A DNA stretch of 64,000 nucleotides, from contig CALMPG010000075.1 of the NCBI GenBank assembly GCA_937871915.1, forward strand, positions 1 through 64,000, written 5' to 3'. The position numbers were made by a program, and so were the translations under genes. The stretch comes from an uncultured Phycisphaerales bacterium. GTDB lineage: Bacteria; Planctomycetota; Phycisphaerae; Phycisphaerales; UBA1924. Each line of letters opens with the position of its first letter. Position 1 is the first letter of the stretch. Below the pieces are notes generated by a model. The model searched no databases and had not been told where the DNA came from. It worked only from the letters and a program-made list of their open reading frames with translations. This document shows positions 48,601-54,922 of the stretch, piece after piece.

Positions 48601-48635
48601 AGGTCCTGTTGCTCAAGGAAGTGCCGACGAACTGA
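42612..48635 (+). CDS. giant GspK-like tip pseudopilin
   Basis: The product is 2007 residues; a usual GspK has about 320. After a 31-residue basic leader comes RERG|TILLMVVGVLALLAIIG, the GspK form of the signal: Gly at -1 and no Glu at mature position 5. In type II secretion this lack marks the subunit that caps the filament tip. Around residue 333 is an EF-hand-like loop, DADGDGFFDSRW; known GspK binds calcium. The remaining roughly 1600 residues are a large exterior region rich in Pro, Asn, Thr and Gly, with no domain I can name. ATG 42612 follows GGAGAG by 6 bases. By position and N-terminus it is the last pseudopilin; whether it is a tip adhesin, a secretion component or a competence factor is unknown. 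Confidence 0.78.
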   Translation: MRTPSPSRRRERWDPRLAAHILLRSSPRERGTILLMVVGVLALLAIIGVVYATLGKSDRSAGATNVKAARSAEQVQDVGAYLAGIIADATFATYPELTGRGIPSNPGDAEWIDRVRGYTFPLASRHQISVPPADIARTGQPSPLQPGDTLFEYSLFSPTGTGIRLGDAPTGSGSVTTNWGSFNALDPREYGDPYLAALDPEFLGLSQIINSAGDLANRHDWRSISNFSPRGNFVNLANLRPSRGGFNARPGFTQNMMSYGLTLYNRDTGVPQPVGPQMYPDLDWATGTVTMRQANPLVPAHWTMNQVWAFRPAVADEGYQPSDYEYAFNQWADADGDGFFDSRWFEIADIKDLFGTTPYAKAMLSPRGRARIFVAARCIDSCAMVNVNTATDFTLGGQSFSPTGPGLTRDLAVPPGASPAEINVRRILRTSDVSAGLFASGVPQNDLPYVALPQPRSTTSPELGAADYSVAGNPYNFPAAIQVGGSAYTALLDGRSRGQTEQANHYPAGAVALFPSRRLSGYSIYASPAHAQRYFVNPTTGYGYYGAQAPFDLADELELRAFFGVNDSDTLSRLEATLGGRVQNPVKYRDYSPLRDNRPRSLEMVGRDEYGPTRLFTDYAPNTPSGNRSALLSVFSDVRHLLTTVSNARPIKDGSVAPEFNPDGTIPFGAASTDISAALAAISNYGRFDRAPRASDPERYPNGNTSALPLDWRLPARDDFFNYQTAVRLIFRLYLNSIAPYTDEYWYPGVWTTVNAGNAAYPPPGSADETFLQGLVYGGNTELAVQMAAHMTANLIDAFDRERVLDLTPRAGLPSGTGRPVVDAGGVENRGRDRTEPVALDLQLCLNPQLTTPRTTNAHKDVQAFPATVPIGAPQVSDDHRLAPSVADLKARNAYPTASGMKKVFGIEPQPFITEVAWYGIYSGDPAQVGVPGGGNGSDLQIPPQAPPPGNSLPFASRQPGQPSVQTIRIETTPDLMGNQDFIGEIIAVQLNNPFDQDVVLYDPRLGPSDAEGAGEPSHPPAPSETRRVDRFKFYFEFAGRYYAFARQKVSTNAAEYAFADDLEARNDPVVLRAGETRVFYFTNPGSLQALTDRANARVGGSSTFTVESIEEWLAGRWTMDGKPELNTNTPSGNGQLFFRNAFNVSSSTFTQRTDGDPAKPQPILQVYPTTFNAVVPDASHGAGFVDMWGVYSRGSGDETLKQAGYSNGGNPEFAPSRRVAHLWRTRRSESSSQEAPYRLGGDLLGGANQDVNDFSNDYLADRLRDPVGDTLDPNLSPSRGSLFEPRVALENAGTVTITHTGSPIPFSLSFVAHGHVRRPTDTDIDPQVPPFGTYPIAKGTTRIDHSNSRRMGTLRGVLPPWCLEVRSDDDVDWGMTRLASKWSLNLGESNPTAGTIANFRVDGPYVAPLAAADTSDTSTFPQPMREHFSSLVDLFGYRGPVNTEIGKPCEQKIGNDIHVNRDLKDYKDVAVEYYDVGEDRLGGAGGEYERITTYIGNTVVTKTVPVRRSRNSALFGRRGDFLLPLAVGPWYDPSREGASQGAFVTAWTGSDPAILDREVQWMTLSESLALSTGYYGPRDTKDPFWRFGQDDPTINRKPRTDRGHLAIDRFSPYLKKGAMEAQPLGSGVPFALGVIDQFRTTPGVSTTPIATTRNSGAPNTVPHYPPGPEGLASSNAFGGGNAATTGAVSPSPDRLSNVTAIPGPINANTMTRNVAATIPMLNPNASEDVWMTLGVPAYVDGNVNYFGLLNTVESYRNNTLRVPSTSGLWPAHAMANQRVSRGDPSASNVEFVRTARGIKSLGEFGVMNYHYASGGVAQGVFPLASMLTYTVPEPTQPSVPNPNGGMAIQAPRLSAHPEVASGGHYDRRPDGRIQDGALAAWQMATPPSSPQTARKWFQQDGTVVTTPQPATPYNILQALGSPQVEHNYQDKLAILNTVTGAASVRSDVFTVYFLVHAYTPEDVDVPDSQPMVPSMAKRFVMVVDRSNVKSLGDKPKVLLLKEVPTN

Positions 48636-48724
48636 ACGGGCATGCACCGGCGGCGCGGGCGGATCGGCCCGTGCCGCTGATGTCCTCGCGGAACTCGGGG
48701 GCCGCACGCATACCATCGATCGCC

Positions 48725-48798
48725 CAGGGTGTAGCTCAGTTTGGTAGAGCGCGTGGTTTGGGTCCACGAGGCCGCAGGTTCAAATCCTGTCACCCTGA
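48725..48798 (+). tRNA. tRNA-Pro (anticodon TGG)
   Basis: A 74-base cloverleaf: acceptor CAGGGTG with CACCCTG, D stem GCTC/GAGC, anticodon stem CGTGG/CCACG with loop TTTGGGT (anticodon TGG, reading CCA), T stem GCAGG/CCTGT with TTCAAAT, discriminator A. CCA is not encoded. CTTTTT directly follows and may stop transcription. It lies between the pseudopilin block and the ECF gene. Confidence 0.96.
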
Positions 48799-49032
48799 CT
48801 TTTTCGAGATCAAGCCCTTCGGCGAGCACGTCGAACAGCCTTGTCGTTGTGGGGACCAGACTTACCTGCCATGACAACGAGTTCAATCGATTGCCACATT
48901 GCAGCCGGAGAGCGGCCGTTGGAAGCCGACTCCTGACGGGATTTGAACCGATCGCAGCTCGCTGTGCTGGCTTGCACGCGTGCGGACAGCGGCACGCCTG
49001 TTGAGTGTGTGGCGAGAGATTACCATTCGCTC

Positions 49033-49629
49033 ATGTCGGCCACACCCCCGCAACCCGAAGACGCCACACTGCTCATGGTCGCTGCGGCGGGCGGGGACAA
49101 GAGGGCCGCCGATCGCCTTTTGCCGCTTGTCTATGAGCAGTTGCGCAAGTCGGCCCAGCTTGGCTTGGCGGGTGAGCGAGCGGGGCACACCCTCTCGGCG
49201 ACGGCGCTGGTTCACGAGGCCTACTTGAAACTCGTTGGTCCCCGCGAGGTGGCATGGGCGAGTCGAGGCCACTTCTACGCCGCGGCGGCCGAAGCGATGC
49301 GTCGCATCCTCATCGATTACGCCCGTACCCGAGGTCGCCGTAAGCGTGGCGCGACCCCGGTGCCGCTCGAAGGTGCCTCGGTCCTGCTCAGCGTGGCCGA
49401 TCTGGTGTTGGAAGCACATTCTGACCAAATCGTGAGGCTGGATGAAGCCGTCCGACGCTTGGAGGTTGAGGATCCCGATGTGGCCCAGGTCGTTCGGCTT
49501 CGGTTCTACGCCGGGTTGAGCGGCGAGGAGACCGCATCAGCCCTGGGCAAGTCTCCGGCCACGGTGGACCGTGACTGGTCGTGGGCTCGAGCGTGGCTCT
49601 TCCGGCAACTGCGGCCAGCGGGCTCATAG
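49033..49629 (+). CDS. ECF-type sigma factor (Planctomycetota kinase-linked type)
   Basis: The product is 198 residues from ATG 49033. It resembles the ECF group that in Planctomycetota and Acidobacteriota is paired with Ser/Thr kinases: LLPLVYEQLRKSAQ, then THTLSATALVHEAYLKL-like sequence (here HTLSATALVHEAYLKLVG), RRILIDYARTRGRRKRG in region 2, and a region 4 with GLSGEETASALGKSPATVDRDWSWARAWL, cited here as residues 160-190. The kinase gene begins 26 bases after its stop, so the pair is probably one operon and the kinase, or its signal, controls the sigma factor. The longer frame from 48943 is rejected because the conserved part starts after 49033. Confidence 0.9.
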   Translation: MSATPPQPEDATLLMVAAAGGDKRAADRLLPLVYEQLRKSAQLGLAGERAGHTLSATALVHEAYLKLVGPREVAWASRGHFYAAAAEAMRRILIDYARTRGRRKRGATPVPLEGASVLLSVADLVLEAHSDQIVRLDEAVRRLEVEDPDVAQVVRLRFYAGLSGEETASALGKSPATVDRDWSWARAWLFRQLRPAGS

Positions 49630-49655
49630 GTGCGAGGTAGCGTGCGGAGATGAAC

Positions 49656-52600
49656 ATGAGCGGCAATCGCGAACAAATGCGGGACATCTTCGACCAGGCA
49701 CGTCGTCTGCCCAAGCCCGAGCGCGCGGCGTTCCTGAACGGAATGGCGGTGGTCAATGGCCCGATGCGGACGCAGATCGAAGACATGCTCGCGGCCCTGG
49801 ATGAGGCGGGGCCATTCCTCTCCGAACCGACTCAGGGGCACGGCGACGCCTCGCCCACGGCCGACTCCGCGGCCGCTGTGACCACGGCCGCGCCGTTGCG
49901 CGAAGGCCCGGGCACGCGGATCGGTCCGTACAAGCTGCTCCAACTCATCGGCGAGGGCGGCTTCGGCTCGGTCTTCATGGCCGAGCAGGAGAAGCCGGTC
50001 TCCCGCAAGGTCGCGCTGAAGATCATCAAACTTGGAATGGACACCCGCCAGGTTGTGGCCCGCTTCGAGCAGGAGCGGCAGGCGTTGGCGATGATGGACC
50101 ACCCCAACATCGCGCGGGTGCTGGATGCAGGGGCGACGGAGACGGGGCGGCCGTTCTTCGTGATGGAGCTGGTCAAGGGCGACCCGATCGTCGAGTACTG
50201 CGACAAGAACAACCTGAGCATTCAGGACCGGTTGGAGTTGTTCGCGCAGGTGTGCAACGCGATTCAGCACGCCCACACCAAGGGGATCATCCACCGGGAC
50301 ATCAAGCCGTCGAACATCCTGGTCTCTACGCAGGACGGACGGCCGCACACAAAGGTGATCGACTTCGGCATCGCCAAGGCGACGGCGAGCAAACTCACCG
50401 AGAAAACGCTCTTCACCGAGCACAAGGCCCTCATCGGCACGCCGGAGTACATGAGCCCCGAGCAGGCCGAGGGCAATCTCGACATCGACACCCGCACGGA
50501 CGTGTACTCGCTGGGCGTGTTGCTGTATGAACTCCTCACCGGCACGACGCCATTCAGTAGCAAGGAACTCCGCTCCGCCGCCTACGCCGAGATCCAGCGG
50601 ATTATCCGCGAGGTCGAGCCGCCAAAGCCCAGCACGCGCCTGAGCGCGAACACCGACACAATCGCGAACGTCGCCTCCCACCGCCGCACCGAACCAAAGC
50701 GTCTGGGCACGATCGTCCGCGGCGAACTCGACTGGATCGTGATGAAGGCGCTGGAGAAGGACCGCCAGCGGCGGTACGAGACGGCCAATGGGCTGGCATT
50801 GGACATCCGCCGATACCTTGCGGGCGAGGCGGTGCTGGCCGCGCCGCCGAGCACGGCGTATCGGTTCAAGAAGTTCATCCGGCGTAACAAGGGAACGGTC
50901 GCCGCGGCGGCGGCGGTGTTGGTGGTCTTGCTCGCCGGATTGGCCGGAACGTTGTGGAAGGCCGATGAAGCACGGCGAGAAGCGAACCGAGCGAACATCG
51001 AGGCCGCGGCCGCCCGCAATGCCGAATCTGAGCAGCGCCGGCTCGCCGAGTCCGAAGGAAAGGCCCGCGTGCTTGCGGACAGGAAAACGGCCGAAGTTGT
51101 AAAGGCCAGCGAGACGATCGAGTACAACTCGTACATCGCAAACATGGAGATGGCAGGCGCCGCGATGGACTCCCGACAGTTCGATCGCGTGCGTCGGCGG
51201 CTGGACGCGTGTCCGGAGCGTCTGCGCGGGTGGGAGTGGGGCTGGTTGGATGCGTGCGCCGACCGTTCCCTCTTGGTGCTCAGGGGGCACACCGACCTCA
51301 TCACCATCGTCATGTTCAGCCCAGATGGAAAGCGATTTGTCACGGCGTCGGCGGACGGGACCGCGCGGGTGTGGGACGCGGCCACGGGCGCAAGCATCGC
51401 TGAACTCAAGGGTCACACCCGCGCGATCGAGTCCGCGCAGATGAGCGCCGACGGCACGCGAATTGTCACGGCGTCGTGGGATGGAACAGCACGCGTGTGG
51501 AACGCAACGACCGGGGCGACTGTCGCCGAACTCAAAGGGCACACGATAGAGGGGCACACAGCAGCCGTGTTTAGCGCCGCCTTCAGTCCTGATGGCAAAC
51601 GGGTCGTCACGGGCTCGCACGATCGCACCGCGCGGGTGTGGGATGTGGCGACGGGAGCGGCCATTTTCGAACTCAAAGGGCACTCCCAGGGGGTCCGCGT
51701 CGTCGCGTTCAGCCCCGACGGCACCCGGATCTTTACAGCTTCGCTGGAGGGCGCCGACCTCAACAACGCCCGTCTCTGGGATGCGGCAACGGGCGCGAGC
51801 ATTGCCGAACTCAGAGGTCACACGCGCGGCATGTGGACGGCCGAATTCAGCCGCGATGGCACACGACTCGTCACGCCCTCGCTCGACTCGACGGCGCGGG
51901 TGTGGGATGCGACAACCGGAGCGAGCGTTGTCGAACTCAAGGGCCACGCAGGCGGCCTGCGGTCCGCCGCGTTCAGCCCAGACGGCACGCGGATCGTCAC
52001 GGCGTCGTTTGACAAAACGGCGCGGGTCTGGGACGCGGCATCCGGAGCGACCCTGGCCGAACTCAAGGGCCACACGGGCGCGGTCCTCTCCGCCTCGTTC
52101 AGCCCCGACGGCGCCCGAATTGTCACCACGTCGGTGGACAAGACCGCGCGGGTGTGGGACGCCGCGACTGGGGCAAGCCTCTCCGAACTTCGGGGCCACA
52201 CCAGCGACGTCTTCTCCGGCGCGTTCAGCCCCGACGCGAGGCGGATCATCACGGTCTCAGGCGACCATACTGCCCGGTTGTGGGACGCACGAATGGACGC
52301 CGTTCGCTTAGAACTCACCGGTCACACGGACTACGTGGACACGGCCGTGTTCAGCCCGGATGGTCGGAGAATCCTCACGGCCTCCCGAGACAACACGGCG
52401 CGACTATGGGATGTCGACACCGGCGCGAGTTTTACCCAACTCAAGGGGCACACGGGCATGGTCCTCTCCGCCGACTTCAGCCCTGACGGCCGGCGGATCA
52501 TCACCCTTTCGGATGACAAGACCGCACGGGTGTGGGATGCGGCGACCGGCGCGAGTCTCGTTGTTCTCGATGCAGCCCCCTCGCCAGTGAGCGCCGCAGC

Positions 52601-53366
52601 GTTCAGCGCCGACGGTGCACGCATCGTCACGGGTTCAACCGACACAACCGCACGCGTCTGGGATGCGACCACCGGGTCGAGGCTGGTTGAACTGAAAGGA
52701 CACACCGCCGAGGTTGTCTGGGCCGCGTTCAGCCCTGACGGCACGCGGATCGTCACCGCGTCGTTCGACAGCACGGCGCGGGTGTGGGACGCCGCCTCAG
52801 GGGCAAGCCTGGCAGAACTGAAGCACCCCGCTCATGTCCGGCGCTCCGTGTTCAGCCCGGACGGCGCTCGGATCGTCACCGCGTCATACGACGGCACAGC
52901 CCGCGTGTGGGACGCGACCACCGGGGCCAGCCTCGCCGAACTCAGGGGTCACGACCGCAGGCCCGAGGGGTTTGGCATGTTCCCGTCGATCGCATTCAGT
53001 CCCGACGGCAAGCGGCTGGTCACGGGCTCCACCGCCCCGGACGGCCCCGCCCGGGTGTGGGACACAACAACGTGGAGAAAGGTCTTCGAAATCAGGTGTG
53101 ACGCCGGGGAGGTCTACCCAGTCACGTTCAGTCCCGACGGGGCCCGGATTGTCGGCTGCAACGACACGGCCGTTCGAGTATGGGACGCGGTAACCGGGGC
53201 CAGCCTAGCGGAACTCAAGGGACACACGTCCCACGTCCGCACCGCCTCCTTCAGTCCCGACGGCACGCAGATCGTCACTCCGTCAGCGGACAAGACCGCC
53301 CGAATCTGGGACAGTGTTCCCTACCGCGAGCGGCTCAAGGAGCGTCAGGCCAAGGCCCCCCACTGA
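49656..53366 (+). CDS. membrane Ser/Thr protein kinase with 16 WD40 repeats
   Basis: The product is 1236 residues from ATG 49656 (GGAG at 49646-49649 is 6 bases upstream; ATG 49650 is too close to it). An N-terminal helical region (REQMRDIFDQARRLPKPERAAFL) is followed by a complete kinase domain from about 90: the Gly loop GEGGFGSV, VALKII, HRDIKPSN with catalytic Asp215, DFGIAK with Asp236, GTPEYMSPEQ and DVYSLGVLLYELLTG. One membrane helix (about 415-434) leads to an exterior coiled-coil linker and 16 WD40 repeats by my count (about 546-1222), probably two propellers. It would sense an outside ligand and phosphorylate proteins inside, with the ECF sigma factor as natural target. All catalytic residues are present. 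Confidence 0.94.
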   Translation: MSGNREQMRDIFDQARRLPKPERAAFLNGMAVVNGPMRTQIEDMLAALDEAGPFLSEPTQGHGDASPTADSAAAVTTAAPLREGPGTRIGPYKLLQLIGEGGFGSVFMAEQEKPVSRKVALKIIKLGMDTRQVVARFEQERQALAMMDHPNIARVLDAGATETGRPFFVMELVKGDPIVEYCDKNNLSIQDRLELFAQVCNAIQHAHTKGIIHRDIKPSNILVSTQDGRPHTKVIDFGIAKATASKLTEKTLFTEHKALIGTPEYMSPEQAEGNLDIDTRTDVYSLGVLLYELLTGTTPFSSKELRSAAYAEIQRIIREVEPPKPSTRLSANTDTIANVASHRRTEPKRLGTIVRGELDWIVMKALEKDRQRRYETANGLALDIRRYLAGEAVLAAPPSTAYRFKKFIRRNKGTVAAAAAVLVVLLAGLAGTLWKADEARREANRANIEAAAARNAESEQRRLAESEGKARVLADRKTAEVVKASETIEYNSYIANMEMAGAAMDSRQFDRVRRRLDACPERLRGWEWGWLDACADRSLLVLRGHTDLITIVMFSPDGKRFVTASADGTARVWDAATGASIAELKGHTRAIESAQMSADGTRIVTASWDGTARVWNATTGATVAELKGHTIEGHTAAVFSAAFSPDGKRVVTGSHDRTARVWDVATGAAIFELKGHSQGVRVVAFSPDGTRIFTASLEGADLNNARLWDAATGASIAELRGHTRGMWTAEFSRDGTRLVTPSLDSTARVWDATTGASVVELKGHAGGLRSAAFSPDGTRIVTASFDKTARVWDAASGATLAELKGHTGAVLSASFSPDGARIVTTSVDKTARVWDAATGASLSELRGHTSDVFSGAFSPDARRIITVSGDHTARLWDARMDAVRLELTGHTDYVDTAVFSPDGRRILTASRDNTARLWDVDTGASFTQLKGHTGMVLSADFSPDGRRIITLSDDKTARVWDAATGASLVVLDAAPSPVSAAAFSADGARIVTGSTDTTARVWDATTGSRLVELKGHTAEVVWAAFSPDGTRIVTASFDSTARVWDAASGASLAELKHPAHVRRSVFSPDGARIVTASYDGTARVWDATTGASLAELRGHDRRPEGFGMFPSIAFSPDGKRLVTGSTAPDGPARVWDTTTWRKVFEIRCDAGEVYPVTFSPDGARIVGCNDTAVRVWDAVTGASLAELKGHTSHVRTASFSPDGTQIVTPSADKTARIWDSVPYRERLKERQAKAPH
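51280..53315 (+). repeat. 16 tandem WD40-coding repeats
   Basis: About 126 bases per unit, repeated through the C-terminal half of the kinase gene. Each unit carries near-identical stretches such as GCGCGGGTGTGGGACGC and CGAACTCAAGGG. The similarity is visible at DNA level, not just in protein, which points to recent unequal crossing-over or gene conversion. One unit has an insert (51750-51775) and one begins with a duplicated GHT segment (51541-51560). Confidence 0.85.
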
Positions 53367-53556
53367 GTGAGGTCCGCTTCCTGACAGCGCTCCCCGCACC
53401 CGGGTGGTCGCATTTCCAAGTTTGCGGTTTGACGACCACCAAGGCCCGCATTCCCGGCTCCCAACGCCGAACGCCCGCTAAGAAAAGTTCTATTGGCGTA
53501 CTGTCACCCTGATTTCGGTATTCGGCTTGGCACGCTATCGCTGTCCGGGAGAGCCC

Positions 53557-54213
53557 ATGGCCAACTCGAGTCTGCCCCCCGACCCCCCGGACCCGCTCGA
53601 TCTCGGGCCCGTCGATCGCGCGATTCGTATCAATGAGATTGAACAGCGGCTCGAGGACATGGGCGCTGAGTCCATGGGCGTGAGCGGCGATTGCCCTCCG
53701 GATATCCAGGAGCAGTTTCTCAGCGGGGTTCTCGCCTACGAGACCGCGCCTGTCTCATGCCAGTTCGACCGGCTCGTGCAAGACGGTATCGAACTCCCTT
53801 CTCCCGACAGCCTGGACGAGGCGGCCCTGCACGCCAAGCTGTGGGAGATCGTGCACGCGCTCGCGGCCCGGGATGTGTACCTCGAGCGAACGGACCACTT
53901 GAGCGATCGCGAGTTGTACGAGCATCTCTGGAGCGACTCGCTTCGGGAAGAAGTGCCGATCATGCCCGCCGGGTCCGGCTGGATCAACCACATCGACATT
54001 TTGGGCGGCTGCTCGGAGGAAGACATCCAACTCGCGCAGCGCTACTACGACGACGAGGAGACTCGCCGCCGCTGGGCGGAGGACTTTCCCGACGACACCA
54101 TCCCCCCGCACGAGGATCCGCCCTTCCAGCGTGATCGGCTCCTTCCCCGGCCGCCGGAACCGGGAGCGGGCGAGATGACTGACGACCCGGACGATGAGGA
54201 CCACGAGCCATGA
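53557..54213 (+). CDS. conserved hypothetical acidic protein
   Basis: The product is 218 residues from ATG 53557 (GGGAGAG upstream); the first 10 residues of a longer frame from 53527 are not needed. It is strongly acidic with no signal or membrane segment. Helix-rich stretches such as LHAKLWEIVHALAARDVYLE and HIDILGGCSEEDIQLAQRYY, followed by acidic YDDEETRRRWAEDFPDD, look conserved, but I cannot assign a family. The last bases, ATGA, carry the start of the lipoprotein-signal frame at 54210, so translation continues downstream. Confidence 0.72.
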   Translation: MANSSLPPDPPDPLDLGPVDRAIRINEIEQRLEDMGAESMGVSGDCPPDIQEQFLSGVLAYETAPVSCQFDRLVQDGIELPSPDSLDEAALHAKLWEIVHALAARDVYLERTDHLSDRELYEHLWSDSLREEVPIMPAGSGWINHIDILGGCSEEDIQLAQRYYDDEETRRRWAEDFPDDTIPPHEDPPFQRDRLLPRPPEPGAGEMTDDPDDEDHEP

Positions 54214-54383
54214 TGTCCGCCATATCACGGTGCATCATGGGGGCAATGGCCTGTTCCGTCGGCGGGTGCGCGGCCTCGCGCGCCCCCGCCCCCGGCCCCA
54301 TCCGCGGTGGCCGCTGCTCAGGCCGCTTCCACCCACTGGACCGTCGTTCACACACCGGGAGACGCCCCCATGAGACTTGGTAA
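54210..54383 (+). other. lipoprotein-signal frame, possibly the broken front of the VOC gene
   Basis: A 57-residue frame starts at ATG 54210, overlapping the previous stop by 4 bases. It begins with a lipoprotein signal ([19 protein letters not shown]). After a C-rich tract at 54275-54297 (runs of 5, 5 and 4 C) its sequence becomes nonsense. A one-base shift in the tract would join it instead to the VOC frame, giving a typical Pro/Ala-rich linker ([10 protein letters not shown]) and then the VOC domain. It may be a genuine frameshift, a sequencing error, or a real short lipoprotein coupled to the VOC gene. Confidence 0.4.
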
Positions 54384-54756
54384 CTTCTCGGTCAGCCTCG
54401 CCGTCAAGGACCTCGCCGCGTCGCGTGCGTTCTACGAGAAACTCGGGCTGAAGGTCATCGGGGGCGACCAGGAGCAAAACTGGCTGATCCTGCAGAACGA
54501 GACCAGCACGATCGGGCTCTTCCAGGGAATGTTCGAGAAGAACATGCTGACGTTCAATCCGGGATGGGACCGAACGTGCGCCACGCTGGGCGACTTCGAC
54601 GATGTGCGAGAGATCCAGCGCCGGGTCAAGGCCGCCGGGATCGTCCCCACCATGGCCGCGGACGAAGCAACCACCGGGCCGGCGAGCATCGTGCTGACCG
54701 ACCCGGACGGCAACCCGATCCTGATCGATCAGCACGTTGCGAGCCCGAAGAAATAG
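54370..54756 (+). CDS. VOC (glyoxalase/bleomycin-resistance fold) protein
   Basis: The product is 128 residues from ATG 54370, preceded by GGGAG (54357-54361) at a good distance of 8 bases. It has the beta-alpha-beta-beta-beta VOC modules: [25 protein letters not shown] at the start (cited as residues 5-29), then IGLFQGMF and a second module ending in [20 protein letters not shown] proteins bind a metal and act on small electrophiles or as binding proteins; the substrate is unknown. The same frame is open upstream to GTG 54307, and with a one-base shift reaches a lipoprotein signal, so the native protein may be longer and membrane-attached. Confidence 0.85.
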   Translation: MRLGNFSVSLAVKDLAASRAFYEKLGLKVIGGDQEQNWLILQNETSTIGLFQGMFEKNMLTFNPGWDRTCATLGDFDDVREIQRRVKAAGIVPTMAADEATTGPASIVLTDPDGNPILIDQHVASPKK

Positions 54757-54922
54757 AGGGGCGGCCGGTCGTGCCCGGCGCCGGGCGGACACCGTTGAAA
54801 CCCTGACGTTTCCGGGCCGCGCGGCGACCATGGGATTCTCGCACCGATTGTGCTCCGTAGACTTGTGCCCGCCGTTCCGGGGGGGGTGGGGAAGCGGCGG
54901 GTGTGGTCCGGAGGCCCCGATC

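Noticed and set aside
48711-48716. TACCAT as -10 box of the tRNA gene
   Set aside because: No acceptable -35 sequence lies 16-18 bases upstream, so the promoter call was not made.
49506-52199. An 897-residue open frame on the minus strand
   Set aside because: It runs antisense to the kinase gene and across its intergenic gap; composition is that of a shadow frame, with repeats mirroring the WD40 DNA repeats.
51280-53315. Regularly spaced repeats that could suggest a CRISPR array
   Set aside because: The repeats are coding, about 126 bases long without unique spacers, and translate to WD40 blades.
53524-53540. TTGGCACGCTATCGCTG, resembling a sigma54 promoter
   Set aside because: The distance between the GG and GC elements is 9 bases rather than the required 10, and the -12 box matches poorly.
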